Assembly: GCF_002871915.2 (NCBI RefSeq)
Contig: NZ_CP126958.1
Span: 1,550,001 to 1,614,000 of the forward strand
Length of the DNA stretch: 64,000 bases
DNA from: Aerococcus loyolae
GTDB taxonomy: Bacteria > Bacillota > Bacilli > Lactobacillales > Aerococcaceae
Reading direction: 5' to 3'
Shown: one piece after another, positions 8,861-17,955 of the stretch
Layout: each line of letters opens with the position of its first letter
Numbering within the stretch: the stretch's first letter is position 1
Translations under genes and position numbers: made by a program
Notes under the pieces: model-generated
Database searches by the model: none
Seen by the model: the letters and a program-made list of their open reading frames with translations, nothing else
What the model was told of the DNA's origin: nothing

Positions 8861-11800
8861 TTATTTATTTTTCCGTTTGCTTGGAAGGGCTAGGATTGCT
8901 CCTGCAGCAACTAACAAGAGTTCCAAGGCTACTGGTGCTGCAACCACACCGGTCTTAGGTAGGCTAGTGTATGTGCTTTCAGCTTGAGGAGCTTTTTCAG
9001 TGTGAGATTCTTTCTCTTCCACTTGGCTGAGCTTTGGACTTGCGGTAGCAGGTGCTTGAGGAGTTTCCTTAGCAAGCGTTTCAGTAGACTGATCAGTCTT
9101 TGCTTGTTGACTGTGATCAACTACTGTTGTTTGACTTGGTTGTTGACTATGACCACTTTCTTGACTTGGGTGATCATTGTCTTCTACCTGAGGAGCTGAA
9201 GGATGACTAGGTTCAGGGCTTGGACTAGCTGGTTCTGGACTTGAAGGGCAAGGTAGCGGTGAAGTTGGGATTTCTTCCACAAGCACTTCTCCTACTTTTG
9301 AAACCTTCTTATCCTTGCCTTGAGCAGTAGCTGTAATCTTGTCCTTGGCTTTCAGTGTAATTCCATCAGGAACTGGAACAAGGAAATTACCGTCTTTATC
9401 AGCAGTTACTTCAACTGGCTTATCTAGCCCTGGAATCGACACAATAACCTTAGCGAAGGCTTCTGTCTTACCACTGATTTGCTTGTCGCCTTCCTTCACT
9501 TTATTGAAGACTGGTGGCAAGGTAGTTTCCCGTTCAGCAAAGACTTTATCTTTTTCGATGAGATCTGTGGTGCCATCTGGGTAGGTGAAGATCGCATTGC
9601 CGTCCTTATCGATGGTGATGACCGTGTCCTTAGGTAGGTCTTTATTAAAGTCTTTCAACGATTTGACTGCTTGGTCTTGTTCTTCCTTAGTGATCTTATT
9701 CAGGTCATCCACCAAGGTAATCACTGGTTTAGGTGTGTATTTTTGACTGTGATCGCTGACAGTGACTTTGGCTTCCACAGTGTCTGTGGTCCCGTCTGGG
9801 TAGGTTACTTTCACTGGAACCGTAATGACGTCACCGTCTTTAGCGCCTTCTGGAACTTTAACAGTTAAACTACCGTCTGGGTTGACAGTCACACCTTGTG
9901 GGGCGTCCTTACCCAATTCATACTTGGTACCTTCTGGGGCTGGAGTGGTCTTGCCGTCTTTTCCAGTGAATTCTGGTTGGTCCACTTTCACTGATGAGCC
10001 TGGGGTGCCCACTTTGTCCTTGTATTTTGGTTCTACCTTTTGACTTTGATCGCTGACAGTCACTTTGGCGTTTACCGTATCACTGGTGCCATCTGGATAG
10101 GTTACCTTCACTGGGACGGTAATCACGTCACCATCTTTGGCGCCATCTGGCACTTTTACAGTCAAGCTTCCATCTGGGTTCACGGTCACACCTTGTGGGG
10201 CATCTTTACCAAGTTCGTACTTGGTCCCTTCTGGAGCTGGAGTGGTCTTGCCGTCTTTCCCAGTGAATTCTGGTTGGTCCACTTTGACTGATGAGCCTGG
10301 GGTGCCCACTTTATCCTTGTATTTTGGTTCAACGGTTTGACTTTGATCGCTGACAGTCACTTTGGCGTTGACGGTATCTGTGGTGCCATCTGGGTAAGTC
10401 ACCTTAACAGGAACGGTGATTACATCCCCATCTTTGGCGCCTTCCGGTACTTTTACAGTCAAGCTTCCGTCTGGGTTCACGGTCACACCTTGTGGGGCAT
10501 CTTTACCGAGTTCATACTTGGTGCCTGCTGGGGCTGGAGTGGTCTTGCCGTCTTTTCCAGTGAATTCTGGTTGGTCCACTTTCACTGATGAGCCTGGGGT
10601 GCCCACTTTGTCCTTGTATTTCGGTTCAACGGTTTGACTTTGGTCGCTGACAGTTACTTTAGCTTCAACAATATCTTTAGTGCCATCTGGATAGGTCACT
10701 TTCACAGGAACAGTGATCACGTCACCGTCTTTAGCGCCTTCTGGAACTTTAACAGTTAAACTACCGTCTGGGTTCACGGTTACGCCTTGTGGAGCGTCCT
10801 TACCAAGTTCGTACTTAGTGCCTTCTGGTGCTGGAGTGGTCTTGCCATCTTTTCCAGTGAATTCTGGTTGGTCCACTTTCACTGATGAGCCTGGGGTACC
10901 CACTTTGTCTTTGTACTTAGGCTCCACGGTTTGACTTTGGTCGCTGACAGTCACTTTGGCGTTTACCGTGTCGCTGGTGCCGTCTGGATAAGTTACCTTA
11001 ACAGGGACCGTGATCACGTCACCATCTTTGGCGCCTTCTGGAACCTTAACGGTTAGACTGCCATCTGGACCCACGGTCACCCCTTGTGGCGCATCTTTAC
11101 CAAGTTCGTACTTCGTTCCTTCTGGTGCTGTCGTTGGGTTGCCATCTTTATCACTGAAGGATGGTTGTTCTACTGGAACTTCTTCACCCGGGATGCCTGT
11201 CTTGTCCTTGTACTTAGGTTCTACCTTTTGACTTTGATCGCTGACAGTCACTTTGGCGTTGACGGTATCTGTGGTGCCATCTGGGTAAGTTACCTTAACA
11301 GGAACGGTGATTACATCCCCGTCTTTGGCGCCATCTGGCACTTTTACAGTCAAGCTTCCATCTGGGTTCACGGTCACACCTTGTGGGGCATCTTTACCGA
11401 GTTCATACTTGGTCCCTTCTGGAGCTGGAGTGGTCTTGCCGTCTTTCCCAGTGAATTCTGGTTGGTCCACTTTGACTGATGAGCCTGGGGTGCCCACTTT
11501 ATCCTTGTATTTTGGTTCAACGGTTTGACTTTGGTCGCTGACAGTCACTTTGGCGTTTACCGTGTCGCTGGTGCCGTCTGGATAAGTTACCTTAACAGGG
11601 ACCGTGATCACGTCACCATCTTTGGCGCCTTCTGGAACCTTAACGGTTAGACTGCCATCTGGACCCACGGTCACCCCTTGTGGCGCATCTTTACCAAGTT
11701 CGTACTTCGTTCCTTCTGGTGCTGTCGTTGGGTTGCCATCTTTATCACTGAAGGATGGTTGTTCTACTGGAACTTCTTCACCCGGGATGCCTGTCTTGTC

Positions 11801-14800
11801 CTTGTACTTAGGTTCTACCTTTTGACTTTGATCGCTGACAGTCACTTTGGCGTTGACGGTATCTGTGGTGCCATCTGGGTAAGTTACCTTAACAGGAACG
11901 GTGATTACATCCCCATCTTTGGCACCTTCTGGAACTTTAACAGTCAATCTTCCGTCTGGTTTAACCGTTACCCCTTGAGGAGCGTCTTTACCGAGTTCGT
12001 ACTTGGTACCGTTTGGCGCGGTAGTTGGATTCCCGTCTTTGTCGGTGAAGGATGGTTGTTCTACTGGAACTTCTTCACCTGGGATGCCTGTCTTGTCCTT
12101 GTACTTAGGTTCAACAGTTTGACTTTGGTCGCTAACAGTTACTTTAGCGTTGACTGTATCGCTGGTTCCATCTGGATAAGTTACCTTAACAGGAACAGTA
12201 ATTACGTCACCGTCTTTAGCGCCTTCTGGGACCTTAACGGTTAGACTGCCATCTGGTTTTACGGTCACGCCTTGTGGCGCATCTTTACCGAGTTCGTACT
12301 TGGTACCATTTGGCGCGGTAGTTGGGTTCCCGTCTTTGTCGGTGAAGTTTGGTTGTTCTACTTGGACTTCTTCACCTGGAATACCGGTCTTGTCTTTATA
12401 CTTAGGTTCTACCTTTTGACTTTGATCGCTGACAGTTACTTTAGCGTTGACTGTATCGCTGGTTCCATCTGGATAAGTTACCTTAACAGGAACAGTAATT
12501 ACGTCACCGTCTTTAGCGCCTTCTGGGACCTTAACGGTTAGACTGCCATCTGGTTTTACGGTCACGCCTTGTGGCGCATCTTTACCGAGTTCGTACTTGG
12601 TACCATTTGGCGCGGTAGTTGGGTTTCCCTCTTTGTTGGTGAAGTTTGGTTTTTCTACCGGTACTTCTTCACCTGGGATGCCTGTCTTGTCTTTGTACTT
12701 AGGTTCGACCTTTTGACTTTGATCGCTGACAGTCACTTTAGCGTTGACGGTATCTGTGGTTTTGTCTGGGTAAGTTACCTTCACTGGGACGGTAATTACG
12801 TCACCGTCTTTGGCACCTGCTGGAACCTTAACGGTTAGGCTACCGTCTGGGTTTACGGTTACGCCTTGTGGAGCGTCTTTGCCCAATTCATACTTAGTGC
12901 CCTCTGGGGCTTCGGTTGGATTGCTGTCTTTTCCAGTGAATTCTGGTTGGTCAACTTTTACGGATGAGCCTGGAGTACCTACTTTATCTTTGTATTTTGG
13001 CTCTACGGTTTGGCTTTGGTCGCTGACGGTCACTTTGGCGTTGACGGTATCTGTGGTGCCATCTGGGTAGGTTACCTTAACAGGAATGGTAATGACATCG
13101 CCATCTTTGGCACCTTCTGGAACCTTAACGGTTAAGCTACCGTCTGGGTTTACGGTTACGCCTTGTGGAGCGTCTTTGCCCAATTCATACTTAGTGCCCT
13201 CTGGGGCTTCGGTTGGATTGCTGTCTTTTCCAGTGAATTCTGGTTGGTCAACTTTTACGGATGAGCCTGGAGTACCTACTTTATCTTTGTATTTTGGCTC
13301 TACGGTTTGGCTTTGGTCGCTGACGGTCACTTTGGCGTTGACGGTATCTGTGGTGCCATCTGGGTAGGTTACCTTAACAGGAACGGTAATCACGTCGCCA
13401 TCTTTGGCACCTTCTGGAACCTTAACGGTTAGGCTACCGTCTGGGTTTACGGTTACGCCTTGTGGAGCGTCTTTGCCCAATTCATACTTAGTGCCCTCTG
13501 GGGCTTCGGTTGGATTGCCATCTTTACCAGTGAATTCTGGTTGGTCAACTTTTACGGATGAGCCTGGAGTACCTACTTTATCTTTGTATTTTGGCTCTAC
13601 GGTTTGGCTTTGGTCGCTGACGGTCACTTTGGCGTTGACGGTATCTGTGGTGCCATCTGGGTAGGTTACCTTAACAGGAACGGTAATCACGTCGCCATCT
13701 TTGGCACCTTCTGGAACCTTAACGGTTAGGCTACCGTCTGGGTTTACGGTTACGCCTTGTGGAGCGTCTTTGCCCAATTCAAACTTAGTGCCCTCTGGGG
13801 CTTCGGTTGGATTGCCATCTTTACCAGTGAATTCTGGTTGGTCAACTTTTACGGATGAGCCTGGGGTGCCCACTTTGTCTTTGTACTTAGGCTCCACGGT
13901 TTGACTTTGGTCGCTAACAGTCACCTTAGCGTTGACGGTATCTGTGGTGCCATCTGGGTAGGTTACCTTAACAGGAACGGTAATCACATCGCCGTCTTTG
14001 GCACCTTCTGGAACCTTAACGGTTAGGCTACCGTCTGGGTTGACAGTGACACCTTGTGGGGCGTCTTTACCGAGTTCGTACTTGGTACCGTTTGGCGCGG
14101 TAGTTGGATTCCCGTCTTTGTCGGTGAAGGATGGTTGTTCTACTGGAACTTCTTCACCTGGAATACCGGTCTTGTCTTTATACTTCGGTTCAACCTTTTG
14201 ACTTTGATCGCTGACAGTGACTTTGGCGTTGACTGTATCGCTGGTTCCATCTGGATAAGTTACCTTAACAGGAACAGTAATTACATCGCCGTCTTTGGCA
14301 CCTTCTGGAACCTTAACGGTTAGGCTACCGTCTGGGTTGACAGTGACACCTTGTGGGGCGTCTTTACCGAGTTCGTACTTGGTACCGTTTGGCGCGGTAG
14401 TTGGATTCCCGTCCTTGTCGGTGAAGTTTGGTTTCTCTACTGGGACTTCTTCACCCGGGATGCCTGTCTTGTCCTCATACTTAGGTTCGAATTCTTCTTT
14501 TTGTTGTTTAAGGACTTGGGCGGTAAATTCCTTATCTTCGGTAATTTCTTTACCGACTTGGTCATATTTATCGTAAGCCCAAGTTGTGGTTTCATTAGCA
14601 GAAGGTTTGTGATAGTTAACCTCATATTTTTCATCAGGAGAAACTTTTGGCAGAGCAACTTTTTGCTCTTTACCATTCTTGTCCTTGCCAACTAAGTTCG
14701 CGCCGTCTTCAGAAATTTTGACGCCCGCTTTTGGATTGACGAAGTAAACCTTATCAGCATCCGCTTGGTCTAATTTCCCGCCTTCAACATCCTTAAAGGT

Positions 14801-16354
14801 CACCTTAACGTAACCGTCAGGCTTGCCTTGTCCGGAGTCGGCTGGAATGATTTCGTCAATTTTTCTATAAACAAGTTCTAGAGTGGCATTCTTTTGTGGA
14901 TTGAAGCTTTGGTTTTGGCCATTTACTTGTGGTTTTTCGAAGACATAACCAACGAATTTAGGCGCAGAGAAGTCCTCTTTCCCGGCGTATTCGATTACCC
15001 GACTATCGCGTTTACCTTCAATCTCACTTGGATACTTGTCTTCAGCTTCTGCTCTAAATTTAGGATCAATATCCTTGCCATCACTTGTGACATATCTCAC
15101 TTTGGCATAACTTGGACGTTGAACATGGATGAGATAAGGAATAGGTGTTGGCTTGTCTTCACCTGGTAAGGTCACGTTGATCGTTCCCTCGACATCCTTC
15201 TCTTCAGCATCTGCTGGAGCCTTATAGGTGATTTCACCGGTTTTTGGATCCACGGTTAAACCAGTTGGATTGCTTACGCCATCTCCACTTGGTAATTCAA
15301 ATTTTGTGCCTTCAGGGAATTTGTAGTTAGGGTCATCCTTCTTACTTGGTGTGATCGCTGAGGTCACTGTATCCCCCGCTTGAACGGTCTTTTCTGGATA
15401 GCTAGCAGTTACCAAAGGCGCTGATTCCTTGAATTTGACTGTCGTCTTGCCGTCTTTTTCTTTAGAGTTTGGATCTTTAATACGGATGGAAATATTCCCT
15501 GATTGGTCAACCGTAATGTCATCATCAGATAGACCAAGCGCCTTGTTGCGTTCTTTTATCTTGGCTTTGATAGACGCGAGTTCATTTGGGTTTAAGTTAG
15601 CAGGATCATTGACCAGAGTTTCCTTGATCTTTTCAGAGTAATAGATAGCGGTTGCAATAATTTCAGGTGAAGTAGCATTTTTATCAGTGGTTAGCGTTCC
15701 GACAAAATCTTGTCTACCAATTTCATGTTTTAGGCCATCAGTATTAACATGTTTGCTAATCTTCGACTTAATATCTGCAATCAGTTGGGCTTTGGACATA
15801 TTATTTAGGCCCCATTTTTTCTTACCGTCAACCCAGACTCCTTTGAGAGCATCGTAATTAATGTCCACTAAATTTTCAATTTCATTGACTTTGAAATGCT
15901 TGTCAACTTCATCAACATTGCGAATTAGAGTACCGGTCTTAACAGGTAGTATCCGAACCATAAACCAATTTGACCAGGATTGTTTATAGGTAAAATCGCC
16001 CTCTTGGTTATTAATTCCTAAGGCACGGTTACCGCCTGTATCATTGGATTGTCCCGAATCAAACTTACCTGAAATAGTAATTTTTTCGCCATCTTGCTTA
16101 AAGTCCAATCCGGACAAGTGCTTTTTACTAGTCCCTGGTTTTTCAACCGCCCAAAGTTTATTATAATCGCCTTTTCTAATTGGAATATTAACAGGGGGCA
16201 GCTCGGTCGAACGGAACCCTTTTGGACTCTTATCATTAGGATTCAAGAACAAATAGATATCATCAATCTTCCCAACAGCCGAAACAAATTCTGTGCTAGG
16301 AACCAAGTAGGAAAGTCCATCTTGACTAACGGTTAAATCACCCTTGTCGTTCAT
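8861..16354 (-). CDS. C-terminal portion of the adhesin: Rib-like repeats and LPKTG anchor
   Basis: The 2,497-codon open frame after the internal stop starts at an ATG without a ribosome site, so independent translation is unlikely. Order: unknown folded region (about 1-310); a Big-like module starting SAPLVTASYPEKTVQAGD; a MucBP-like module (SYAKVRYVTSDGKDI); a module starting GYVKVTFKDVEGGKL; 16 copies of a 99-residue Rib/long-Rib-type repeat (YPDGT...VTVSDQSQ); a tail with one Ig-like domain (ISGKTEAFAKVIVSI); a Ser/Pro/Gln-rich wall-spanning linker; then LPKTG, a hydrophobic helix and the tail SKRKNK for sortase A. Rib repeats act as stiff stalks in streptococcal adhesins. Several plus-strand frames stay open here only because of the repeat composition. 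Confidence 0.85.
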   Translation of the reverse strand: MNDKGDLTVSQDGLSYLVPSTEFVSAVGKIDDIYLFLNPNDKSPKGFRSTELPPVNIPIRKGDYNKLWAVEKPGTSKKHLSGLDFKQDGEKITISGKFDSGQSNDTGGNRALGINNQEGDFTYKQSWSNWFMVRILPVKTGTLIRNVDEVDKHFKVNEIENLVDINYDALKGVWVDGKKKWGLNNMSKAQLIADIKSKISKHVNTDGLKHEIGRQDFVGTLTTDKNATSPEIIATAIYYSEKIKETLVNDPANLNPNELASIKAKIKERNKALGLSDDDITVDQSGNISIRIKDPNSKEKDGKTTVKFKESAPLVTASYPEKTVQAGDTVTSAITPSKKDDPNYKFPEGTKFELPSGDGVSNPTGLTVDPKTGEITYKAPADAEEKDVEGTINVTLPGEDKPTPIPYLIHVQRPSYAKVRYVTSDGKDIDPKFRAEAEDKYPSEIEGKRDSRVIEYAGKEDFSAPKFVGYVFEKPQVNGQNQSFNPQKNATLELVYRKIDEIIPADSGQGKPDGYVKVTFKDVEGGKLDQADADKVYFVNPKAGVKISEDGANLVGKDKNGKEQKVALPKVSPDEKYEVNYHKPSANETTTWAYDKYDQVGKEITEDKEFTAQVLKQQKEEFEPKYEDKTGIPGEEVPVEKPNFTDKDGNPTTAPNGTKYELGKDAPQGVTVNPDGSLTVKVPEGAKDGDVITVPVKVTYPDGTSDTVNAKVTVSDQSQKVEPKYKDKTGIPGEEVPVEQPSFTDKDGNPTTAPNGTKYELGKDAPQGVTVNPDGSLTVKVPEGAKDGDVITVPVKVTYPDGTTDTVNAKVTVSDQSQTVEPKYKDKVGTPGSSVKVDQPEFTGKDGNPTEAPEGTKFELGKDAPQGVTVNPDGSLTVKVPEGAKDGDVITVPVKVTYPDGTTDTVNAKVTVSDQSQTVEPKYKDKVGTPGSSVKVDQPEFTGKDGNPTEAPEGTKYELGKDAPQGVTVNPDGSLTVKVPEGAKDGDVITVPVKVTYPDGTTDTVNAKVTVSDQSQTVEPKYKDKVGTPGSSVKVDQPEFTGKDSNPTEAPEGTKYELGKDAPQGVTVNPDGSLTVKVPEGAKDGDVITIPVKVTYPDGTTDTVNAKVTVSDQSQTVEPKYKDKVGTPGSSVKVDQPEFTGKDSNPTEAPEGTKYELGKDAPQGVTVNPDGSLTVKVPAGAKDGDVITVPVKVTYPDKTTDTVNAKVTVSDQSQKVEPKYKDKTGIPGEEVPVEKPNFTNKEGNPTTAPNGTKYELGKDAPQGVTVKPDGSLTVKVPEGAKDGDVITVPVKVTYPDGTSDTVNAKVTVSDQSQKVEPKYKDKTGIPGEEVQVEQPNFTDKDGNPTTAPNGTKYELGKDAPQGVTVKPDGSLTVKVPEGAKDGDVITVPVKVTYPDGTSDTVNAKVTVSDQSQTVEPKYKDKTGIPGEEVPVEQPSFTDKDGNPTTAPNGTKYELGKDAPQGVTVKPDGRLTVKVPEGAKDGDVITVPVKVTYPDGTTDTVNAKVTVSDQSQKVEPKYKDKTGIPGEEVPVEQPSFSDKDGNPTTAPEGTKYELGKDAPQGVTVGPDGSLTVKVPEGAKDGDVITVPVKVTYPDGTSDTVNAKVTVSDQSQTVEPKYKDKVGTPGSSVKVDQPEFTGKDGKTTPAPEGTKYELGKDAPQGVTVNPDGSLTVKVPDGAKDGDVITVPVKVTYPDGTTDTVNAKVTVSDQSQKVEPKYKDKTGIPGEEVPVEQPSFSDKDGNPTTAPEGTKYELGKDAPQGVTVGPDGSLTVKVPEGAKDGDVITVPVKVTYPDGTSDTVNAKVTVSDQSQTVEPKYKDKVGTPGSSVKVDQPEFTGKDGKTTPAPEGTKYELGKDAPQGVTVNPDGSLTVKVPEGAKDGDVITVPVKVTYPDGTKDIVEAKVTVSDQSQTVEPKYKDKVGTPGSSVKVDQPEFTGKDGKTTPAPAGTKYELGKDAPQGVTVNPDGSLTVKVPEGAKDGDVITVPVKVTYPDGTTDTVNAKVTVSDQSQTVEPKYKDKVGTPGSSVKVDQPEFTGKDGKTTPAPEGTKYELGKDAPQGVTVNPDGSLTVKVPDGAKDGDVITVPVKVTYPDGTSDTVNAKVTVSDQSQKVEPKYKDKVGTPGSSVKVDQPEFTGKDGKTTPAPEGTKYELGKDAPQGVTVNPDGSLTVKVPEGAKDGDVITVPVKVTYPDGTTDTVEAKVTVSDHSQKYTPKPVITLVDDLNKITKEEQDQAVKSLKDFNKDLPKDTVITIDKDGNAIFTYPDGTTDLIEKDKVFAERETTLPPVFNKVKEGDKQISGKTEAFAKVIVSIPGLDKPVEVTADKDGNFLVPVPDGITLKAKDKITATAQGKDKKVSKVGEVLVEEIPTSPLPCPSSPEPASPSPEPSHPSAPQVEDNDHPSQESGHSQQPSQTTVVDHSQQAKTDQSTETLAKETPQAPATASPKLSQVEEKESHTEKAPQAESTYTSLPKTGVVAAPVALELLLVAAGAILALPSKRKNK
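9737..14488 (-). repeat. Sixteen tandem 297-bp repeats encoding 99-aa Rib-like domains
   Basis: By my count there are 16 in-frame units of exactly 297 bp. Two kinds are interleaved: type A begins YKDKTGIPGEEVPVEQP and type B YKDKVGTPGSSVKVDQP. From the N-terminus the order is A A B B B B A A A A B A B B B B. The C-terminal half of each unit (ELGKDAPQGVTV ... YPDGT) is almost invariant. Units 10 (11519-11815) and 12 (10925-11221) are essentially identical in DNA although separated by a type B unit, and type B units 3-6 are nearly identical to each other. This indicates recent duplication and gene conversion. Confidence 0.95.
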
Positions 16355-16414
16355 TTCAAACTTGGCGTTTTTTAAATCAATGTGGGTGTTTGCTTTTTTA
16401 AAGTCTTCAATAAA

Positions 16415-17482
16415 TTAATCTTTTTCTGCTTGAGTTAGGGTATAGTTATTGGGATCTTTAACATTGAGCTTGCCAACATTATGCATTGAATGGTTTGCTG
16501 GACTTCCGGTTCCCTTATCTTGGAAGGAATAAGGCGGACGGTAGTAAACCCCTCTTACTTTGATCGTCTTACTCTTACCGTTTTTAGTTAAAGTCACAAT
16601 AATATCTGCAGCTTTTTCACGACGATTAGGTCCATAGGTGGTGGAATGAGTTTGTGTCCCTTGGTCAGATGGTCTTGTCACTTTAAAGGCAGAGTCATCT
16701 ACTTTAACATCAATGGTACTTGGATCAATACCGCTCTTTTCGAGGGCCTTTTTCACTTCTGGATTATCCAATACAAAGCTTTTTATTTTATCTGTCGAAT
16801 TTTCTAATCCTTCTTCAAAGAAATTATGCGACAAAGCCCCTGCGTATTCAGGCAGGGTAACTTCATCAATCGACTTAGGTGCTGAGGTATTAACTCGTTC
16901 TCCTTCACCCTCATAATTCACGGCCCGAACTTCAGAATTTTCGGAGGCTGCATCCTGTTTGGGAGCAGGTTTTTCTTCTCCCTTTTCTGGTTGAGCAACT
17001 TCGTTTGCAGGTTTTTCAGCCTGTAGAGAAGCTGCCTTCTCTACATTACTTACTTTATTCTCTTTTTCGTCAGATACTGGTTGAACTTCAGCTGTGGGCT
17101 CAGCTTTAGCGGGTTTTGTCGCTTCTGCTTGAACCTTATCTGCTTGACCAGTTTGGGCTGGTTTTGGCGCTTCTGGCTGAACCTCAGCTGGCTTGCTGCT
17201 TGCTTGTGTATTGGAAGCAGGCGTTTCAGCGTGGACAGCTTCATTTAGTACTGGACTATTCTTATTTTCTTTAGCATTCTCATCGACAACAGTAGCAGAA
17301 CTTGGTAGCGTGTCAGCAGCTTGGAGTTCTGCGGCTTGGACAATAGCCCCTTGCCCTAGAAAACTCAATCCTACCGATACAGCTACTGAAAATACACCTA
17401 TTTTAAGATTCTTGATAGCATAGTGATAGTTACGTTGACTACGCTTACGTATCTGCTCATGTTGATTATTTTTACTTAACAT
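16415..17482 (-). CDS. N-terminal fragment of the adhesin: YSIRK-like signal and head region
   Basis: The 355-residue frame ends at the internal TAA. I chose ATG 17482 over ATG 17488 because AAAGAGGA is six bases before it, whereas the upstream ATG overlaps that site. The signal YAIKNLKIGVFSVAVSVGLS resembles the YSIRK-G/S signal, which directs secretion at the septum; cleavage is likely after IVQA. Residues about 55-190 are a low-complexity Ala/Glu/Pro/Lys linker with repeats such as KPAEVQPEAPKPA. Residues about 195-355 begin a folded head (EVTLPEYAGALSHNFF). If translation stops here, the product is secreted and not attached to the wall. Confidence 0.75.
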   Translation of the reverse strand: MLSKNNQHEQIRKRSQRNYHYAIKNLKIGVFSVAVSVGLSFLGQGAIVQAAELQAADTLPSSATVVDENAKENKNSPVLNEAVHAETPASNTQASSKPAEVQPEAPKPAQTGQADKVQAEATKPAKAEPTAEVQPVSDEKENKVSNVEKAASLQAEKPANEVAQPEKGEEKPAPKQDAASENSEVRAVNYEGEGERVNTSAPKSIDEVTLPEYAGALSHNFFEEGLENSTDKIKSFVLDNPEVKKALEKSGIDPSTIDVKVDDSAFKVTRPSDQGTQTHSTTYGPNRREKAADIIVTLTKNGKSKTIKVRGVYYRPPYSFQDKGTGSPANHSMHNVGKLNVKDPNNYTLTQAEKD

Positions 17483-17513
17483 AAACATTCCTCTTTTTAA
17501 TAAATAATATTTT

Positions 17514-17538
17514 CTAACATGTTAGCGCTATTATTATA
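17514..17538 (-). promoter_or_regulatory. Adhesin promoter -10 with 12-bp palindrome at the start site
   Basis: A perfect -10 TATAAT (17538-17533, minus strand) lies 51 bases before the adhesin ATG; no good -35 is evident. The expected start site falls at the edge of the perfect palindrome CTAACATGTTAG (17514-17525), which could be an operator or a 5' mRNA stem. The gap 17483-17955 (473 bases) is very AT-rich and otherwise holds only the hairpin at 17686-17737 and the ribosome site for the MFS gene at its end. Confidence 0.45.
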
Positions 17539-17685
17539 AAGGATTTTTAGCATATATTCTATAATAATTTTTCTTTTTAATAATTATAATAAAATATATG
17601 TAAATAAACAAAATTGTTTTTCTTTAAATCTTATTTTATACCTTTATAAGGGAATTTTTAGTAAGTAGTCATTCTTGCGATGAAA

Positions 17686-17737
17686 CAAAGAAAAACCGCC
17701 CTCTCCGAGCTAATATTTCCTAGCTCGGAGAGGGCGG
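17686..17737 (-). terminator. Strong minus-strand terminator with 17-bp perfect stem
   Basis: CCGCCCTCTCCGAGCTA (17696-17712) and its exact complement (17721-17737) flank an 8-base loop. On the minus strand the stem runs into GGTTTTTCTTTG, a proper T tract. On the plus strand no T tract follows. It sits upstream of the adhesin promoter, and the next gene to the right points the other way, so there is no minus-strand gene for it to end. Confidence 0.8.
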
Positions 17738-17955
17738 ATGTTATAAAAAGTTTTGAAAATTTCCACCAAATAAAACAGTAAATTATTTATAAACGATCGC
17801 TAGCTATCTATAAGTTATAAATAAATTAACATCGATATAACACAATTTCTCTCTAAGAATCTTTCATTTACTTATCAGCTTGACTTTTATACTCAAAGAG
17901 TTAATATTTATAAAATAATTTTAGCTAAATAACAGTTAGTAAGAAGGTGTAAGTG

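Larger units (their letters stand above)
8861..17482 (-). pseudogene. Giant LPKTG cell-wall adhesin gene interrupted by one in-frame stop codon
   Basis: Reading from ATG 17482 to TAA 8861 gives 2,874 codons in one unbroken frame except for a TAA at 16417-16415. The codons on both sides continue the same protein (YTLTQAEKD, stop, FIEDFKKAN), so this is a point nonsense change and not a frameshift. Intact, the protein would be about 2,870 residues: YSIRK-like signal, Ala/Glu/Pro/Lys-rich linker, folded head, MucBP-like and other beta modules, 16 Rib-like repeats, an Ig-like domain, a Ser/Pro linker and the LPKTG sorting signal. With the stop, a 355-residue secreted fragment without an anchor is expected. 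A sequencing error or a stop-readthrough/phase event is also possible. Confidence 0.8.

Noticed and set aside
9737..14488. CRISPR-like regularity
   Set aside because: Units are 297 bp, directly abutting, in frame and protein-coding; there are no spacers.
9339..14695. Many open frames on the plus strand across the adhesin repeats (for example SLAPSGTLTVRLPSG-type peptides)
   Set aside because: They recur every 297 bases as antisense shadows of the repeat codons, lack ribosome sites, and have no independent domain.
16354..16354. Independent start of a second adhesin gene at this ATG
   Set aside because: No ribosome site precedes it, and the 20 codons between the internal stop and this ATG continue the protein in the same frame.
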